Shown: positions 34,202-44,581, counted from the first letter of the stretch. The stretch is DNA of 64,000 nucleotides from Thiodiazotropha sp040793985 (GCA_040793985.1 JBFNJI010000006.1:124001-188000), one strand, 5' to 3'. The notes: a model not told the origin generated them from the letters alone. Numbers and translations are program-made.

Positions 34202-34297
34202 TGCACAATGGAGGATTGACCAGCACTGTATGACGGTTCCACGCTACTGGATAGCTATGAATGATAGGGAATATCTCAAACGAAAAGGAGTTCAAAC

Positions 34298-34693
34298 ATG
34301 TCATTAATGGAATGGGCCGATGATAGATACGGCACCAATGTAGACCTCTGCGACACCCAGCACAAAGAGCTTTTCGACCGCGTCAATGCCCTCAATGACG
34401 CCGTCACCGGTAAAGACCGCATCGATATTGGCAACCGCCTTGATAATCTGGTCGATTTTGTTGTCAGGCATTTCGAAACCGAAGAGCGCCTCATGGAGGA
34501 GCGCGGCTACAACGGCATTGACCATCATCGACATGAGCATGATCTATTGGTGCGGACATGCACCGACATTCAAAACAAGTTCCATGCCGGTGAGATGGAA
34601 ATCGAGGATGCCACGATGAAATACATTAAGAATTGGCTCGACCACCACATCCCGGTCATCGACAAACTATACGGCCCCGCATTGAGCAACTGA
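34298..34693 (+). CDS. Bacteriohemerythrin
   Basis: 131 residues, a four-helix bundle with the hemerythrin diiron ligands: His in DTQHKELFDRVN, HFETEERLME with the bridging Glu, HHRHEHDLL, and HHIPVIDKLYG at the C-terminus. It binds O2 reversibly and may serve as an oxygen sensor or carrier; microaerophilic sulfur oxidisers commonly have several. A good ribosome site (AAAAGGAG) precedes the ATG. It is alone, ended by a strong terminator at 34740-34782. Confidence 0.93.
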   Translation: MSLMEWADDRYGTNVDLCDTQHKELFDRVNALNDAVTGKDRIDIGNRLDNLVDFVVRHFETEERLMEERGYNGIDHHRHEHDLLVRTCTDIQNKFHAGEMEIEDATMKYIKNWLDHHIPVIDKLYGPALSN

Positions 34694-34739
34694 AAACAAC
34701 CACAGTTTCGATGTCAAGCCAAAAATTGGCTTCATCCTC

Positions 34740-34782
34740 GCGGGACCAACGAGTGCCCCCGACGCGTCGGTCCCGCTTTTTT
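34740..34782 (+). terminator. Intrinsic terminator after the hemerythrin gene
   Basis: GCGGGACC pairs with GGTCCCGC (8 bp, with a possible inner extension) and is followed by six T. It overlaps the last bases of the convergent yoaA gene. Confidence 0.8.
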
Positions 34783-36697
34783 AACCCTCCGTCAGCGAGA
34801 AAAAACGCTCCAATACAGCAATATCCTGCGTTTTCGTCATCGCGGGCAGGCTGCGAATAAAGATTTTACCATAGGGTTTGCTCAACAACCTGGGATCACA
34901 GACGGCCAGAACGCCCCGGTCCTTCTCATCCCGAATCAACCTGCCCGCTCCCTGTTTCAAGGCAATCGCCGCCTGAGGCAGCTGATAGGCCATGAAGGGA
35001 TTCCCCCCTCGTCGGCGCATCGCATCGATTCGCGCCTGAAGTACCGGGTCTCCCGGTGAGGCAAAAGGCAGTTTGTCGATAATGACACAGGAGAGCGCCT
35101 CCCCTCGCACGTCGACACCCTCCCAGAAGCTCGAGGTTCCGAGCAGTACCGCGTTGCCGAGTGTACGAAACCGCTCGAGCAGTTCGTTGCGTGGCGCGCT
35201 ACCCTGAACCAGCATGGGATAGCTCAGCTTGTCCTTTAAATAGTCTGCCGCCTCCTGAAGTGCCCTGTGACTGGTATAGAGGAGAAAGGCGCGACCGCCA
35301 CTAGCATGCAGTATGGGGAGTGAAAGATCGGATACGACACGATTGAAATCCGGGCTGCCGGGGTCCGGCAGGCCCTTCGGCAGATACCAGACTGCCTGCT
35401 GCGGATAATCGAACGGGCTGTCCCAGCAATGGGTTTCCGCATCTGTCAATCCAAGCTGCTGGGCAAAGTGCTCGAAACTACCGCCCACCGCCAGAGTAGC
35501 GGATGTAAACACCCAGGATGCGGTATGGTCGTTGATTACATTTTGAAATATATCTGCAATCTCCAAGGGTGTACGATTCAAACGAAAACTCTGGCGGTGT
35601 GTTTCAAACCAGCTGATTGACGACTCATCGCTGTTCTCTTTCAAAAGACGCAGTCGCTGTAAGACTGTCTCACATCGTTCATTGCAGCTGTCGAGTCCCT
35701 TGCCCCGTCCCTCGACGCTACGCAGTGCCTGCGCCAGCTGCTCTATGGTTTCCAGCAAACTATCGAGATGGGCGAGTACCGACGGGTTACCGGCAACTTC
35801 CGACCAAGCGCCCCGTCGCGGCTCGAGACCAAAGGCAAGACGCATATCCCGGGTGACCTGCTGCAGCCGTTCCGCGCGTTCGGGTATCTCGGCAAGATCA
35901 TTCGCTTCGCGGTGGTACTCCGCAATCGTGTCACGCGCGAGTTCCACCAGCTGACGACCGCTGACGCTGTCACCGAAGAAATTACCTGCAATATCCGGCA
36001 ACTGATGGGCCTCATCGAGGATAAAACAGTCGGCGCCAGGCAGAAGCTCGCCAAACCCCTCCTCTTTCAAGGCCATGTCGGCACACAGCAGATGGTGATT
36101 GATCACCACCAGATCCGCCTCTTGGGCACGCTTGCGCGCCTCCATCAAGTGACAGCTACTGTATGATGAACACTCTTGACCCAGGCAGTTGTCGGTGGTT
36201 GAAGTGACATAGGGCCAGATTCCGGCATCCTCGGATATCTGCTTCATCTCAGAGATATCACCACTCCTTGTGCTCGAGGACCATTCGCGGATCATCTGTA
36301 ACTGAGTAAACTGCTCTCGGGTAAGCTGTACCTCTTCCAGCAGTGTATTCTCCATGCGGTGGATACAGAGGTAGTTGGCACGTCCCTTCAGCAATGCGGT
36401 TGATACCGGACTCGAGAGGCTCTGCCGCACCAACGGCAGATCGCGATGAAAGAGTTGGTCCTGGAGATTCTTGGTACCGGTTGAGATGATCACCTTGAGC
36501 CCAGACATCAACGCCGGCACCAGATAGGCAAATGTCTTACCGGTGCCGGTACCCGCTTCACAGATCAGCACCCCACTCTGATCCATAACCCGGCTTACGG
36601 CCTCGGCCATCTCCTGCTGCTGTGGTCGATAGGAGAAGCCCTCGATACGCTTAGCCAACCAGCCGTCAGGGCCGAATATCTCAGCTATGTCCGTCAT
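34781..36697 (-). CDS. yoaA: ATP-dependent DNA helicase, YoaA/DinG family
   Basis: 638 residues, superfamily 2 XPD-like helicase. Walker A in CEAGTGTGKTFAYLVPAL, FeS-type cysteines in the NYLCIHRME and DNCLGQECSSYSSCHLMEA segments, DEAH box ILDEAHQLPD, and C-terminal motifs VLLGTSSFWEGVDVRGEAL and QGAGRLIRDEKDRG. YoaA resolves replication blockage with its HolC partner. DinG proper is longer, so YoaA is preferred. It is read towards the hemerythrin gene. Confidence 0.9.
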   Translation of the reverse strand: MTDIAEIFGPDGWLAKRIEGFSYRPQQQEMAEAVSRVMDQSGVLICEAGTGTGKTFAYLVPALMSGLKVIISTGTKNLQDQLFHRDLPLVRQSLSSPVSTALLKGRANYLCIHRMENTLLEEVQLTREQFTQLQMIREWSSSTRSGDISEMKQISEDAGIWPYVTSTTDNCLGQECSSYSSCHLMEARKRAQEADLVVINHHLLCADMALKEEGFGELLPGADCFILDEAHQLPDIAGNFFGDSVSGRQLVELARDTIAEYHREANDLAEIPERAERLQQVTRDMRLAFGLEPRRGAWSEVAGNPSVLAHLDSLLETIEQLAQALRSVEGRGKGLDSCNERCETVLQRLRLLKENSDESSISWFETHRQSFRLNRTPLEIADIFQNVINDHTASWVFTSATLAVGGSFEHFAQQLGLTDAETHCWDSPFDYPQQAVWYLPKGLPDPGSPDFNRVVSDLSLPILHASGGRAFLLYTSHRALQEAADYLKDKLSYPMLVQGSAPRNELLERFRTLGNAVLLGTSSFWEGVDVRGEALSCVIIDKLPFASPGDPVLQARIDAMRRRGGNPFMAYQLPQAAIALKQGAGRLIRDEKDRGVLAVCDPRLLSKPYGKIFIRSLPAMTKTQDIAVLERFFSLTEG

Positions 36698-36734
36698 TGA
36701 TCTAAGGAGAACAACCAGATACCGTCAACTCACC

Positions 36735-37232
36735 CTAGTCGGCCTGGTTATCCCAAACCTCGGGCTCGAGGCCGTTTTCGCGGGTCCAGGCAAGTCGACC
36801 GATGATTTTGAATCGGGCCACCGACATTGCTCCACGTTTTGCCCGGTTGCTGCTGCTCTTACCCACATATTCGACAATATCGTCCCGTTCCGCTTCATAG
36901 ATTTCATAGGGTTGATAATCCTCATCCATGAGTACCAACACCACGCTGTCCCAGTTCTTTTCGAGCTTGAGTTGGCCTATTCTCTGCCCCGATTTGCTCT
37001 CGTCAAAAATAGTCCTTGATTTGATCTGGATCTGTTTGTCGCCGCGGGCCGGATCGATGGCGTCGAAGCCCCCCTCACCCTGGGGTTTGGGCGCCAACTG
37101 GAGTAACTTGACCGCATCGTATTCGGCAATTTCGTTACTGATTCCGGGCAGCGGTTTGCCCATGGTACGGCGATACTCAGCTGCCAATACCCGGGCCTGG
37201 GCAATCAGTTTGTCGGCGGCATAAAGGGTCAA
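36735..37232 (-). CDS. Hypothetical protein (DUF6998-like)
   Basis: 165 residues, soluble. A recognisable core: GISNEIAEYDAVKLL, GFDAIDPARGDKQIQIKSR, and SVVLVLMDEDYQPYEIYEAE. The acidic/lysine pattern around IKSR and the beta strands resembles nuclease-like (PD-(D/E)XK) DUF6998 domains. That is a fold impression; no enzymatic claim is made. It lies 38 bases from yoaA on the same strand, directly upstream of it, so the pair may be co-transcribed. Confidence 0.55.
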   Translation of the reverse strand: MTLYAADKLIAQARVLAAEYRRTMGKPLPGISNEIAEYDAVKLLQLAPKPQGEGGFDAIDPARGDKQIQIKSRTIFDESKSGQRIGQLKLEKNWDSVVLVLMDEDYQPYEIYEAERDDIVEYVGKSSSNRAKRGAMSVARFKIIGRLAWTRENGLEPEVWDNQAD

Positions 37233-37376
37233 GCCTCGGCTCCTTCACTCTGCGGGAATGGGATTCTGCCTGGATTGTAGCCTATCTGATACCCGTCAAT
37301 AAACGCTCATCGCCTCTTGACGTTCACAGACGCAGGTCCAGCGGGGTTTCAGCTCTCCTGGGATCGCCGGGATATA

Positions 37377-40300
37377 TCAGGCAGTGGTGATTAGAGGCTG
37401 CCCTTCGACGATCTCTTGCAGAACCTCGGCAAAGGGTTTGGGACGTCCATAGTGATAGCCCTGGGCATAATCGACTCCCATCTCCTGCAACGCCTTACCG
37501 ATAGATGCGTCGCTCACATGTTCAGCTATCACCACTTTATCCATGAAATGGGCAAGCTCCATGATTGAGATGACCATCGCCAAATCAGCGGTATTCTGAA
37601 TCATTTCACGCACGAAAATGCCATCGATCTTTACGTAATTGACAGGAAAATCCTTGAGGTAGGAGAAGGAGGCAAAGCCTGATCCGAAATCGTCCAGATA
37701 ACAGGAACATCCCATCGACCTGACATCTTTCATAAACGCCACCGTGTCCTCGATATCCCTGGCAAGGGCGGTTTCAGTGATTTCGAAGCCAAGCTGTAAC
37801 GCGGGTATGGGGGATTTGCTTATGCACTCCTTTAAGTATTTTTTAAACTCGTTCTCCACCACCGATTTTGCCGAAACATTGAGAGAAAAACTGACATCGC
37901 GTTGTAGATTTTCGGCGTATGGCGTAATTGCATTGAAGAATTGATCGATCACCCAGTGATCAACTGACCGCATTAAATCGTACTGCTCGGCAATTTTGAT
38001 AAAGCGTTGAGGAGGCTGTGGCTCACCATTGTCATCCAGGATACGCAGCAGAATTTCATAGTGCGGATGCAGTCCCGCACCCTGCTTCAGCGGAACTATT
38101 GGTTGCGCGTAAAGCACCATGCGGTCATTCGCCAAGGCCTCCTGTATGGTCGGAATCGTCTGGATGGTCTGCATGTGCTTCTGGAACGCAGAATCCGACG
38201 CGGAGAAGATCCGTGTACAGTTTCTACCACTCTCCTTGGCCATGAAGCAGGCTGACTTGGCGGCCTGCAGCAACTCGCTGATATTGGCTTGCTCCCGTGC
38301 ATCGATCTGCACCACTCCGAGACTTGCCGAGACAGGTATGAGACGATCGTTCCAGCTGAAACGATACTCCTCGATCGCGCGACGCAGTGATTCTGCAGTC
38401 TGGAATCCCTTATCGAGATCTGCGTTTTTTATCAACAGGGCAAACTCATCATCCCCGATGCGCGCCACCATGCCGTCCTTGCCGAGATAGCTTGAGAGTA
38501 TCGAGGATACCGTCTGCAGCAGACTGTCGCCCCCGTCCAATCCGCAGAGATCATTGACCACATTAAATTTGTCCAGGTCAAGCAGGGTCAGTACATGCTG
38601 TGTTTTGTCATTTTCCGTCTCTGCCAATATCTCATGCAGATTTCGCTCGAATCTGCGCCGCGTGAACAGCCCAGTCAATTCATCGATGGATGACTCATCC
38701 TTTATCTGGTTATAACTGGTTAACAGGATCCGGTCGATGGCCCTGTCCACGATCGGCTGCACCCTGTCCTCCATGACATCGTAGTCACCGCCAGCCACCA
38801 GTTTCGCAAATTCATGAGCGGAAATATCAAGCGCCTTCAATCCATCTCCGTCAACAAACAGAAAACGACTCGAATCGCTGTTCTTCCAGGCCAGATAGAG
38901 CATGCGCTTACCTGAGCCAGCCACCATCCAGGTATCGACTGCAAGTGCTTTGACGGCTTCCATCGATGTCTCGTCTGACTTGTCATCCCCACCCTTTTCT
39001 GCAGCCTTCACCCTCTCGCTGAAGAAACCCAGTAGCCACTCCAGATCAACCTTCACCCGCTGCTCGATAAACGGAAGTGCGGCCTTCTCTCCCTGGGTAA
39101 GCGCAGTCTGTATTTCAATGGCGAATTCCCGGCTCGCCTCAGGGTAGACTGGATAATCGCGAAATCCTTTTCTGATGAGCGAAACCAGATCGCGAATCTG
39201 ATTATTGCTCATTTCGTGCCCGGTAGTTCGATTGAGAAAGAGTTTCTCAAGAATTTCGATTACCCGGGAGTAGGCCTTCCAGGAAGTACTCTCTTCACCG
39301 TCGGTCGCGTGGGTCTGCACCAGCAGATTTACCCATCCGAACTGAAACAGGCGTGTTATCGCACTGGTGACCGATTTACCCAGTAACAGATTCCGCAGGT
39401 AGGAGAGGACCGCGTGCTCCGCGGCTATGAGCTGTTCATCCTTTTCACAGTGGTCGATAGCGATCTGGCGATTGCGATAAAATTTATCCAGTTGGGTATG
39501 TTTCAACGCCTCGAGGGCCTGGGTAACTTCAGAGACACTGATTAATTTTTTGCTGTCAATGGCATCCAGAAGTTGAGAGATTCTCGCCATGTCACGAACC
39601 TGGGCTATCTGTGTCCTAAGTGTGAAATAGGGAATCAACGACTCAACGGTGTTGAGCAGACACCTTACCGGGTGTTTACTGTTCTCCAGCAACGAGGGAT
39701 CGTTAACCACCTCCTGGATGATTTGAATCTCCATTCGACTCAACAGATCCTTCAGCTCTTCTGGTACCAGCGGATCATCACGTAACGCTGAAACCAGTTC
39801 TTCGCCGGTACTGATTGCGGCGCTGACCAGTGGGTCTATGTTTTGCCGTGCGGCGGATTCGTCGATCAGTTCATGTTCTAGCTGCTTGAGTACCGAGGAA
39901 CCATATCTCAGAGGCAGGTTATTCAGCGACTCTATGACCTCGGTCTTGCCAATGCCGCCAGCCTCCGATTCCGCTCCGATCTGATCGGGGTGACGCCGGA
40001 CGTCAAATAGCGTGGATAGATGTTGTATAACCTTACCCATGTTTGGATGGGATATCTTTTTGGCTGGATGACTCTGCTTGATGCTGCTCTGGTAGTGTGA
40101 GGAAAAATCAATCCCTCTCTGTTTGAACAGTTCCAGCAGCGCTTCATAGAGCTCATCCAGCCCCGCGAGAACGCTCTGCTGAAATACGCTTAACAGGAGG
40201 TGAAAACCATTGACTTCCAAGTCAAACCTATCCAGGGCATGCTTTAACGCGTTCAGCAGACTGATTGGTGAGAGTGGGTTGTTCTCATCCTTGATCGTGT

Positions 40301-41066
40301 GCGCCGTAATGTAGGTAAGCGAGGTCTCAATATGGTAGAGATTTCGCGCCAATTCCGTTTCAATCCGTCTTGCAATATCGTTGATAACCACCCAATGGTC
40401 GATCTCAACCTTTTCAACCAGCTCGAGTTCTTGATTGACCGCCGTTGCCGATGAGGAGTCGATACCTGCCAGGCCGCGTAAATCATCAATTCCCTTTTCG
40501 ACCTGACCGATAAAGGCCGAGGTGATCTCAGCCTCCTCCTGCTCCAGCGCTGTCATCAACAGAATCAACCCGGATTCCTGTTGACTGAACTTGGGCTCAT
40601 TGACATATTCCAGCAGCGCCTCTTTGCTTTGTGCGAAAAATGAGGCCAGCAGCGGATTGAGATAACCGAGCAAACGCTCCCGAATCTCATTAAGAAGCGG
40701 GGGGATCGCAGATTTCTCGACAGCAGCCTGATCGCTCTTCTGCTGTTGGTGTTGAGATTGAAGATAGCGATATAGGGCCTCGCCCTCATCGCGATCGATG
40801 ATGCTACCTCCCAGCCCCTGATTATTCAGATAGACGATGGCAATGCGAACTTGCTTTGACGCAACGCTCAGCACCGCTTCATGGCGATCGGCTTCAGCGA
40901 TATAACCGACCGGAAGAAGCGTATTTAGTCTATCGTCACCCGCATAGAGGAAGACCCCGCCCCGGGAAAAATTGCAAATTTTGCAATCGTCGAAGCTCTC
41001 ACCCTCGACGGTAAGGCTCGCCGGCAGGTCTATCTCCAGTCTTTGATGCCTTCTGCGGTTATTCAT
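37377..41066 (-). CDS. PilZ-DUF1631-GGDEF-EAL c-di-GMP protein
   Basis: 1229 residues. Order: an N-terminal PilZ domain (1-103) with the c-di-GMP motifs RRRHQR (4-9) and NFSRGG (32-37); a long helical DUF1631 region (about 120-770); a GGDEF domain (790-964) whose signature is degenerate, Gly871-Asp-Asp-Glu-Phe (second glycine lost); and an EAL domain (965-1229) with Glu1004-Ile-Leu, FEITETAL, LDDFGSGFASFSYL, VKIDGIFV and AEHVSDA. The architecture predicts a phosphodiesterase regulated by c-di-GMP through PilZ, with the GGDEF part possibly only binding GTP. It is a single gene upstream of DUF6998 on the same strand. Confidence 0.88.
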   Translation of the reverse strand: MNNRRRHQRLEIDLPASLTVEGESFDDCKICNFSRGGVFLYAGDDRLNTLLPVGYIAEADRHEAVLSVASKQVRIAIVYLNNQGLGGSIIDRDEGEALYRYLQSQHQQQKSDQAAVEKSAIPPLLNEIRERLLGYLNPLLASFFAQSKEALLEYVNEPKFSQQESGLILLMTALEQEEAEITSAFIGQVEKGIDDLRGLAGIDSSSATAVNQELELVEKVEIDHWVVINDIARRIETELARNLYHIETSLTYITAHTIKDENNPLSPISLLNALKHALDRFDLEVNGFHLLLSVFQQSVLAGLDELYEALLELFKQRGIDFSSHYQSSIKQSHPAKKISHPNMGKVIQHLSTLFDVRRHPDQIGAESEAGGIGKTEVIESLNNLPLRYGSSVLKQLEHELIDESAARQNIDPLVSAAISTGEELVSALRDDPLVPEELKDLLSRMEIQIIQEVVNDPSLLENSKHPVRCLLNTVESLIPYFTLRTQIAQVRDMARISQLLDAIDSKKLISVSEVTQALEALKHTQLDKFYRNRQIAIDHCEKDEQLIAAEHAVLSYLRNLLLGKSVTSAITRLFQFGWVNLLVQTHATDGEESTSWKAYSRVIEILEKLFLNRTTGHEMSNNQIRDLVSLIRKGFRDYPVYPEASREFAIEIQTALTQGEKAALPFIEQRVKVDLEWLLGFFSERVKAAEKGGDDKSDETSMEAVKALAVDTWMVAGSGKRMLYLAWKNSDSSRFLFVDGDGLKALDISAHEFAKLVAGGDYDVMEDRVQPIVDRAIDRILLTSYNQIKDESSIDELTGLFTRRRFERNLHEILAETENDKTQHVLTLLDLDKFNVVNDLCGLDGGDSLLQTVSSILSSYLGKDGMVARIGDDEFALLIKNADLDKGFQTAESLRRAIEEYRFSWNDRLIPVSASLGVVQIDAREQANISELLQAAKSACFMAKESGRNCTRIFSASDSAFQKHMQTIQTIPTIQEALANDRMVLYAQPIVPLKQGAGLHPHYEILLRILDDNGEPQPPQRFIKIAEQYDLMRSVDHWVIDQFFNAITPYAENLQRDVSFSLNVSAKSVVENEFKKYLKECISKSPIPALQLGFEITETALARDIEDTVAFMKDVRSMGCSCYLDDFGSGFASFSYLKDFPVNYVKIDGIFVREMIQNTADLAMVISIMELAHFMDKVVIAEHVSDASIGKALQEMGVDYAQGYHYGRPKPFAEVLQEIVEGQPLITTA

Positions 41067-41301
41067 CGATAGTCCGTTGCTATTGCCACTCCCGGCAGTA
41101 TTGTAATATCTCAGTCAATCCTCAATTATGAGATTATCGGCGCCAAGGTTGAGAGCTTGAAAAAAAATAGTGATAAATTGTGAATTATTCACCTCGGCAT
41201 CTGGCGCTCAATCCCTTTTCGCATCAGGGAATTCAACCTTTTTGAGATGACAATAGAGGCAAGATGCCAGTGATTGGCGAGTTGCAAACGGCCTCTGGCT
41301 G

Positions 41302-43626
41302 TTATTGGAAAAGTCGCTGAAACCAGAGAACGCCATCTTCCACCAGCGACCCTGAACGGGCACAGGGTGCCCTGGTAGTCGGCCCGCTGCCACGAATAAA
41401 AGGATACTCCCGGGCTTGGCTGCACCCCTCCCCGAGCAGCCCGGTTTCGGGATCGATCGCCAACAACTCCACCCCCCTCGGCCGATTCTTATGCAGCGGC
41501 GAAATACCGATCGCATTCATCAACCTGGCCCAAATCCGCATTGCACCGGATGAGCCTGTAAGCCCGGTGGGACCGTTGTCGTCACGCCCCACCCAGGCAA
41601 TCGCGACACGCTTCTGGTCGAATCCGGCAAACCAGCTGTCGCGCAACTTATCCGTTGTCCCGGTTTTTCCCGCCACCTCGACACCATCCGGCAGCAACCA
41701 CTGTAACGCCTTGCCGGTGCCGCTGCGGGTCACTTCCACAAGGGCATGGCGGAGCAGATAGACAGCCCGACTGTCGATTCTTGACTCAATCGACAGTGGA
41801 TAGCGTGACAGCGGTTTGCCCTCGGCATCCGTCACATCACGAATCGATTTCAGGGTTGCGCCAAAGCCTCCATTGGCCAGGGTCTGGTACATTTGAGTCA
41901 TCTCCAGGGGCGAGAGGGAGACCGCCCCCAACAGCAACGAGGGATAGGATTGCAGAGGACGACGTATTCCCAGCTTGTGGAGGTTGTCGATTACCTCATC
42001 GAGACCGATGGAGAGTCCGAGATGCACGGTGGCCTGGTTGAATGATTGCGTGAGGGCCTGTTCCAGCGTCACTTCCTCGCGGCTCAGATTGTCATAATTC
42101 CTCGGGGTCCAGATCTCGCCATTCATACCCTTGATCCTGATGGGTCTGTCTTCGAGAGGCGTAAGCAGGTGATAGTCGCCGGGATGCGTCAGGGCACTCA
42201 GATAGACCGCGGGTTTGATCAGTGAACCCACCGGCCGCACGGCATCCAGGGCACGATTGAAACCGGCGTAGCGTGGATTTCTGTCACCCACTACAGCCAG
42301 TACCTCTCCTGTCTCCGTATCCGCCAGGGTCAGGGCGCCCTGCAGGCTGCCATTGGCAATACCGTGTTGCCCTTCCAGCTCCTTGAGCTGTTGCGTGAGC
42401 GCCTCTTCGGCCTGTTTCTGGAACCAAGGATCCAAGGTTGAAAATATTCTTAAACCACCGGCACTTAGGTCATTCTCTTTGTAGTCTCTACGGAGCTGGC
42501 GTTTGACCAGATCGATAAACGCCGGACTACCGGAGCTCTGTAGGTCGCCCTGTTCCACGCCCAAAGGCTGTTGCCCGGCCTGCTGTGCCTGTCGCTGGGT
42601 GATCACGCCCTGATCAGCCATCAATTGCAGGATCAGGCTACGCCGTTTTTTCGCCAGCTGTGGATTGCGCCTCGGATCATAGGCCGAGGGCCCACGCACC
42701 AGGGTCACGAGCAGCGCCATGCGTGGCAGGTCCAGCTCATGCAGGGGTCGATTGAAGTAGAAGCGGCTGGCCAGGGCAAAGCCATGTATCGCCTTCCCCC
42801 CCTGCTGCCCCAGATAGATCTCGTTGGCATAGGCCTCGAGGATCTCATCCTTTTCGTAGCGCATATCCAGAATCAACGCCATTACGATCTCGTTTAGCTT
42901 GCGCCAGAGGGTGCGTTCCGCACTGAGAAAGTAGTTCTTCACCAGTTGTTGGGTCAGTGTGCTGCCCCCCTGAACCACCCGTTTGGCAGCCAGATTGGCC
43001 CATAACGCACGCCCTATTGCCATAAGATCTATACCCGCATGGCTGTAGAAATTGCGATCCTCCACCGCAATCAATCCCGACACCAGCAGTTGCGGAAGCT
43101 CTTGGCGGCTGAGCAGTATCCTGTCCTCGCCATGCGGCGAAGCGAGACTGCCGATGAGCCTTGGTTCGAGGCGGTAGTGACCAACCGGGTCTCCGTTCCC
43201 CGCGCGCTTCAGTGAAACGATCTCATGACTGTCGAGGTGCACCTCAAGGTAGTCACTGGAACGATCGATATCGGGAAAACGGAAGGGTCGGGTACGGATC
43301 AGATAGCGCTCCCGATAACTGGAGTACTCCCCGGGACGATCCGGGTGTTTGACCCGGCGATAGCCAAGTGCGTCGAGGGTCTGCCGGAGACGGACCTTGT
43401 TCACAGCCGCGCCGGGATAGAGATCCAGGGTTCGGCTGTAGACCTTTGCCGGAATATCCCACCGACGCCCCTGAAATTGACTCTGAACCAGCTGGTCCAG
43501 ATAGAGGATATAGAGTATTGCACCCAGAAAAAGGGTGATCAATCCCAGATAGAGCCACCGCTTCCATCTCCGCGCGCCACCACGTTTGCGCCTGGCCTTG
43601 CTCCGCTTTACAACTTTTTTCGCCAT
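41302..43626 (-). CDS. mrcB: Penicillin-binding protein 1B
   Basis: 774 residues. A short basic cytoplasmic head (KRSKARRKRGGARRW), one transmembrane helix (about 27-45), the UB2H-type region, the glycosyltransferase domain (EDRNFYSHAGIDLMAIGRAL with catalytic Glu; GGSTLTQQLVKNYFL; EIYLGQQGG) and the transpeptidase domain (SLIKPAVY around the nucleophile Ser; SFNQA; KTGTTDKLRDSWFAG). PBP1B polymerises and crosslinks peptidoglycan with LpoB. No lpoB is seen nearby. Gene alone; divergent from the diheme cytochrome. Confidence 0.95.
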   Translation of the reverse strand: MAKKVVKRSKARRKRGGARRWKRWLYLGLITLFLGAILYILYLDQLVQSQFQGRRWDIPAKVYSRTLDLYPGAAVNKVRLRQTLDALGYRRVKHPDRPGEYSSYRERYLIRTRPFRFPDIDRSSDYLEVHLDSHEIVSLKRAGNGDPVGHYRLEPRLIGSLASPHGEDRILLSRQELPQLLVSGLIAVEDRNFYSHAGIDLMAIGRALWANLAAKRVVQGGSTLTQQLVKNYFLSAERTLWRKLNEIVMALILDMRYEKDEILEAYANEIYLGQQGGKAIHGFALASRFYFNRPLHELDLPRMALLVTLVRGPSAYDPRRNPQLAKKRRSLILQLMADQGVITQRQAQQAGQQPLGVEQGDLQSSGSPAFIDLVKRQLRRDYKENDLSAGGLRIFSTLDPWFQKQAEEALTQQLKELEGQHGIANGSLQGALTLADTETGEVLAVVGDRNPRYAGFNRALDAVRPVGSLIKPAVYLSALTHPGDYHLLTPLEDRPIRIKGMNGEIWTPRNYDNLSREEVTLEQALTQSFNQATVHLGLSIGLDEVIDNLHKLGIRRPLQSYPSLLLGAVSLSPLEMTQMYQTLANGGFGATLKSIRDVTDAEGKPLSRYPLSIESRIDSRAVYLLRHALVEVTRSGTGKALQWLLPDGVEVAGKTGTTDKLRDSWFAGFDQKRVAIAWVGRDDNGPTGLTGSSGAMRIWARLMNAIGISPLHKNRPRGVELLAIDPETGLLGEGCSQAREYPFIRGSGPTTRAPCARSGSLVEDGVLWFQRLFQ

Positions 43627-43842
43627 AGTCTGCCGCTGTTCAATCTCCCAGCCAAACGCTGCCGACCAGGGTGGGGTGAAACAAGCCGCTCATCAAGATC
43701 GTGAGCTTGCTTTGCCATCCGCATGATGAACACCCGGGCTCATGCATTAGATTCCCAAATTGTCAATCCGTGAATCAAGTCTCAAAATCAGTGGCCGATA
43801 TGTTGGTTTGAAGTGCACATCTTAGCAGGGAGTTAAAACCAG

Positions 43843-44526
43843 ATGCGATCCGGAATTCCATTAAAAAATTGGCTACTGACAATCGCACTCATTACAGCGG
43901 CATTCATGCTAATGGGGCAGAATGTCATTGCAAGCGACATGGATGAGGATCTCAAGCTGCGCAAAAGTCTCGAAAAACGTATTGCGGAGTTGTCTGAAAA
44001 CAAGAAACTGCGTGACAGGATGGTCAAAGAGGGGCGTGACAGAACGATTCTTTGCAATACATGTCACGGCGAGGATGGGATAGCAACGAAACCCTTGGCT
44101 CCCAATCTGGCGGGGCAGAACCCTGTCTATATCGTGGACCAATTCCAACGTTTTGGTGACGGCCGACGCAATGATTACCTGATGAGCAGCCTGGCCAAGA
44201 CCTTCAGTTTTGAAGACAAGATAAAAATCGCACTCTACTATTCCGATATGGAGATGAAACCCTCAGGTGGTGGCAATGCCGAATTGCTTCCTGAAGGTGA
44301 AAAGATCTACCAGGATTTCTGTGTCAAATGTCATGGTGAAAACGGTCGCGGCCAGGAGGGTTACGCCCGACTTGCAGGCCAACGGCATGACTATGTCGTG
44401 AAAATGTTGAAAGAGTTTCGGGACCGCACCGGCAAGCGCACCAATGTCTGGATGTCCGGTGTTGCGATTCGACTCAGCGACAGGAACATGGATGCCGTGG
44501 CGACCTATCTGGCGAACCTGAAATAG
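43843..44526 (+). CDS. Diheme cytochrome c (c4-like)
   Basis: 227 residues: signal peptide (1-30, ending QNVIA), then two class I cytochrome domains with CNTCHGEDG (Cys71-His75) and CVKCHGENG (Cys160-His164); distal Met candidates lie in the PSGGGNAE and MSGVAIRLS regions. The repeat of NLAGQNPVYIVDQFQRF and RLAGQRHDYVVKMLKEF is typical of cytochrome c4, which passes electrons to terminal oxidases. An extra helical segment (about 31-65) precedes the first heme, longer than usual. Start preceded by a weak GGGAG site. Confidence 0.85.
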   Translation: MRSGIPLKNWLLTIALITAAFMLMGQNVIASDMDEDLKLRKSLEKRIAELSENKKLRDRMVKEGRDRTILCNTCHGEDGIATKPLAPNLAGQNPVYIVDQFQRFGDGRRNDYLMSSLAKTFSFEDKIKIALYYSDMEMKPSGGGNAELLPEGEKIYQDFCVKCHGENGRGQEGYARLAGQRHDYVVKMLKEFRDRTGKRTNVWMSGVAIRLSDRNMDAVATYLANLK

Positions 44527-44581
44527 ATCTGACTCAATCCCTTCCATCAGCTCTTCCGGCCCTTCTATACTAGGGTGCAAT

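Larger units (their letters stand above)
33896..34297. other. Gene-free region upstream of the hemerythrin gene
   Basis: About 400 bases. It contains a 17-base repeat (33934-33950), an apparently frameshifted minus-strand coding remnant (33960-34201, listed separately) and, at the right edge, the leader of the hemerythrin gene with AAAAGGAG upstream of its ATG. No tRNA or terminator found. Confidence 0.4.

Noticed and set aside
43225..43704. 159-codon frame opposite the mrcB start
   Set aside because: Antisense to the mrcB N-terminus, whose membrane and basic head segments are in place.
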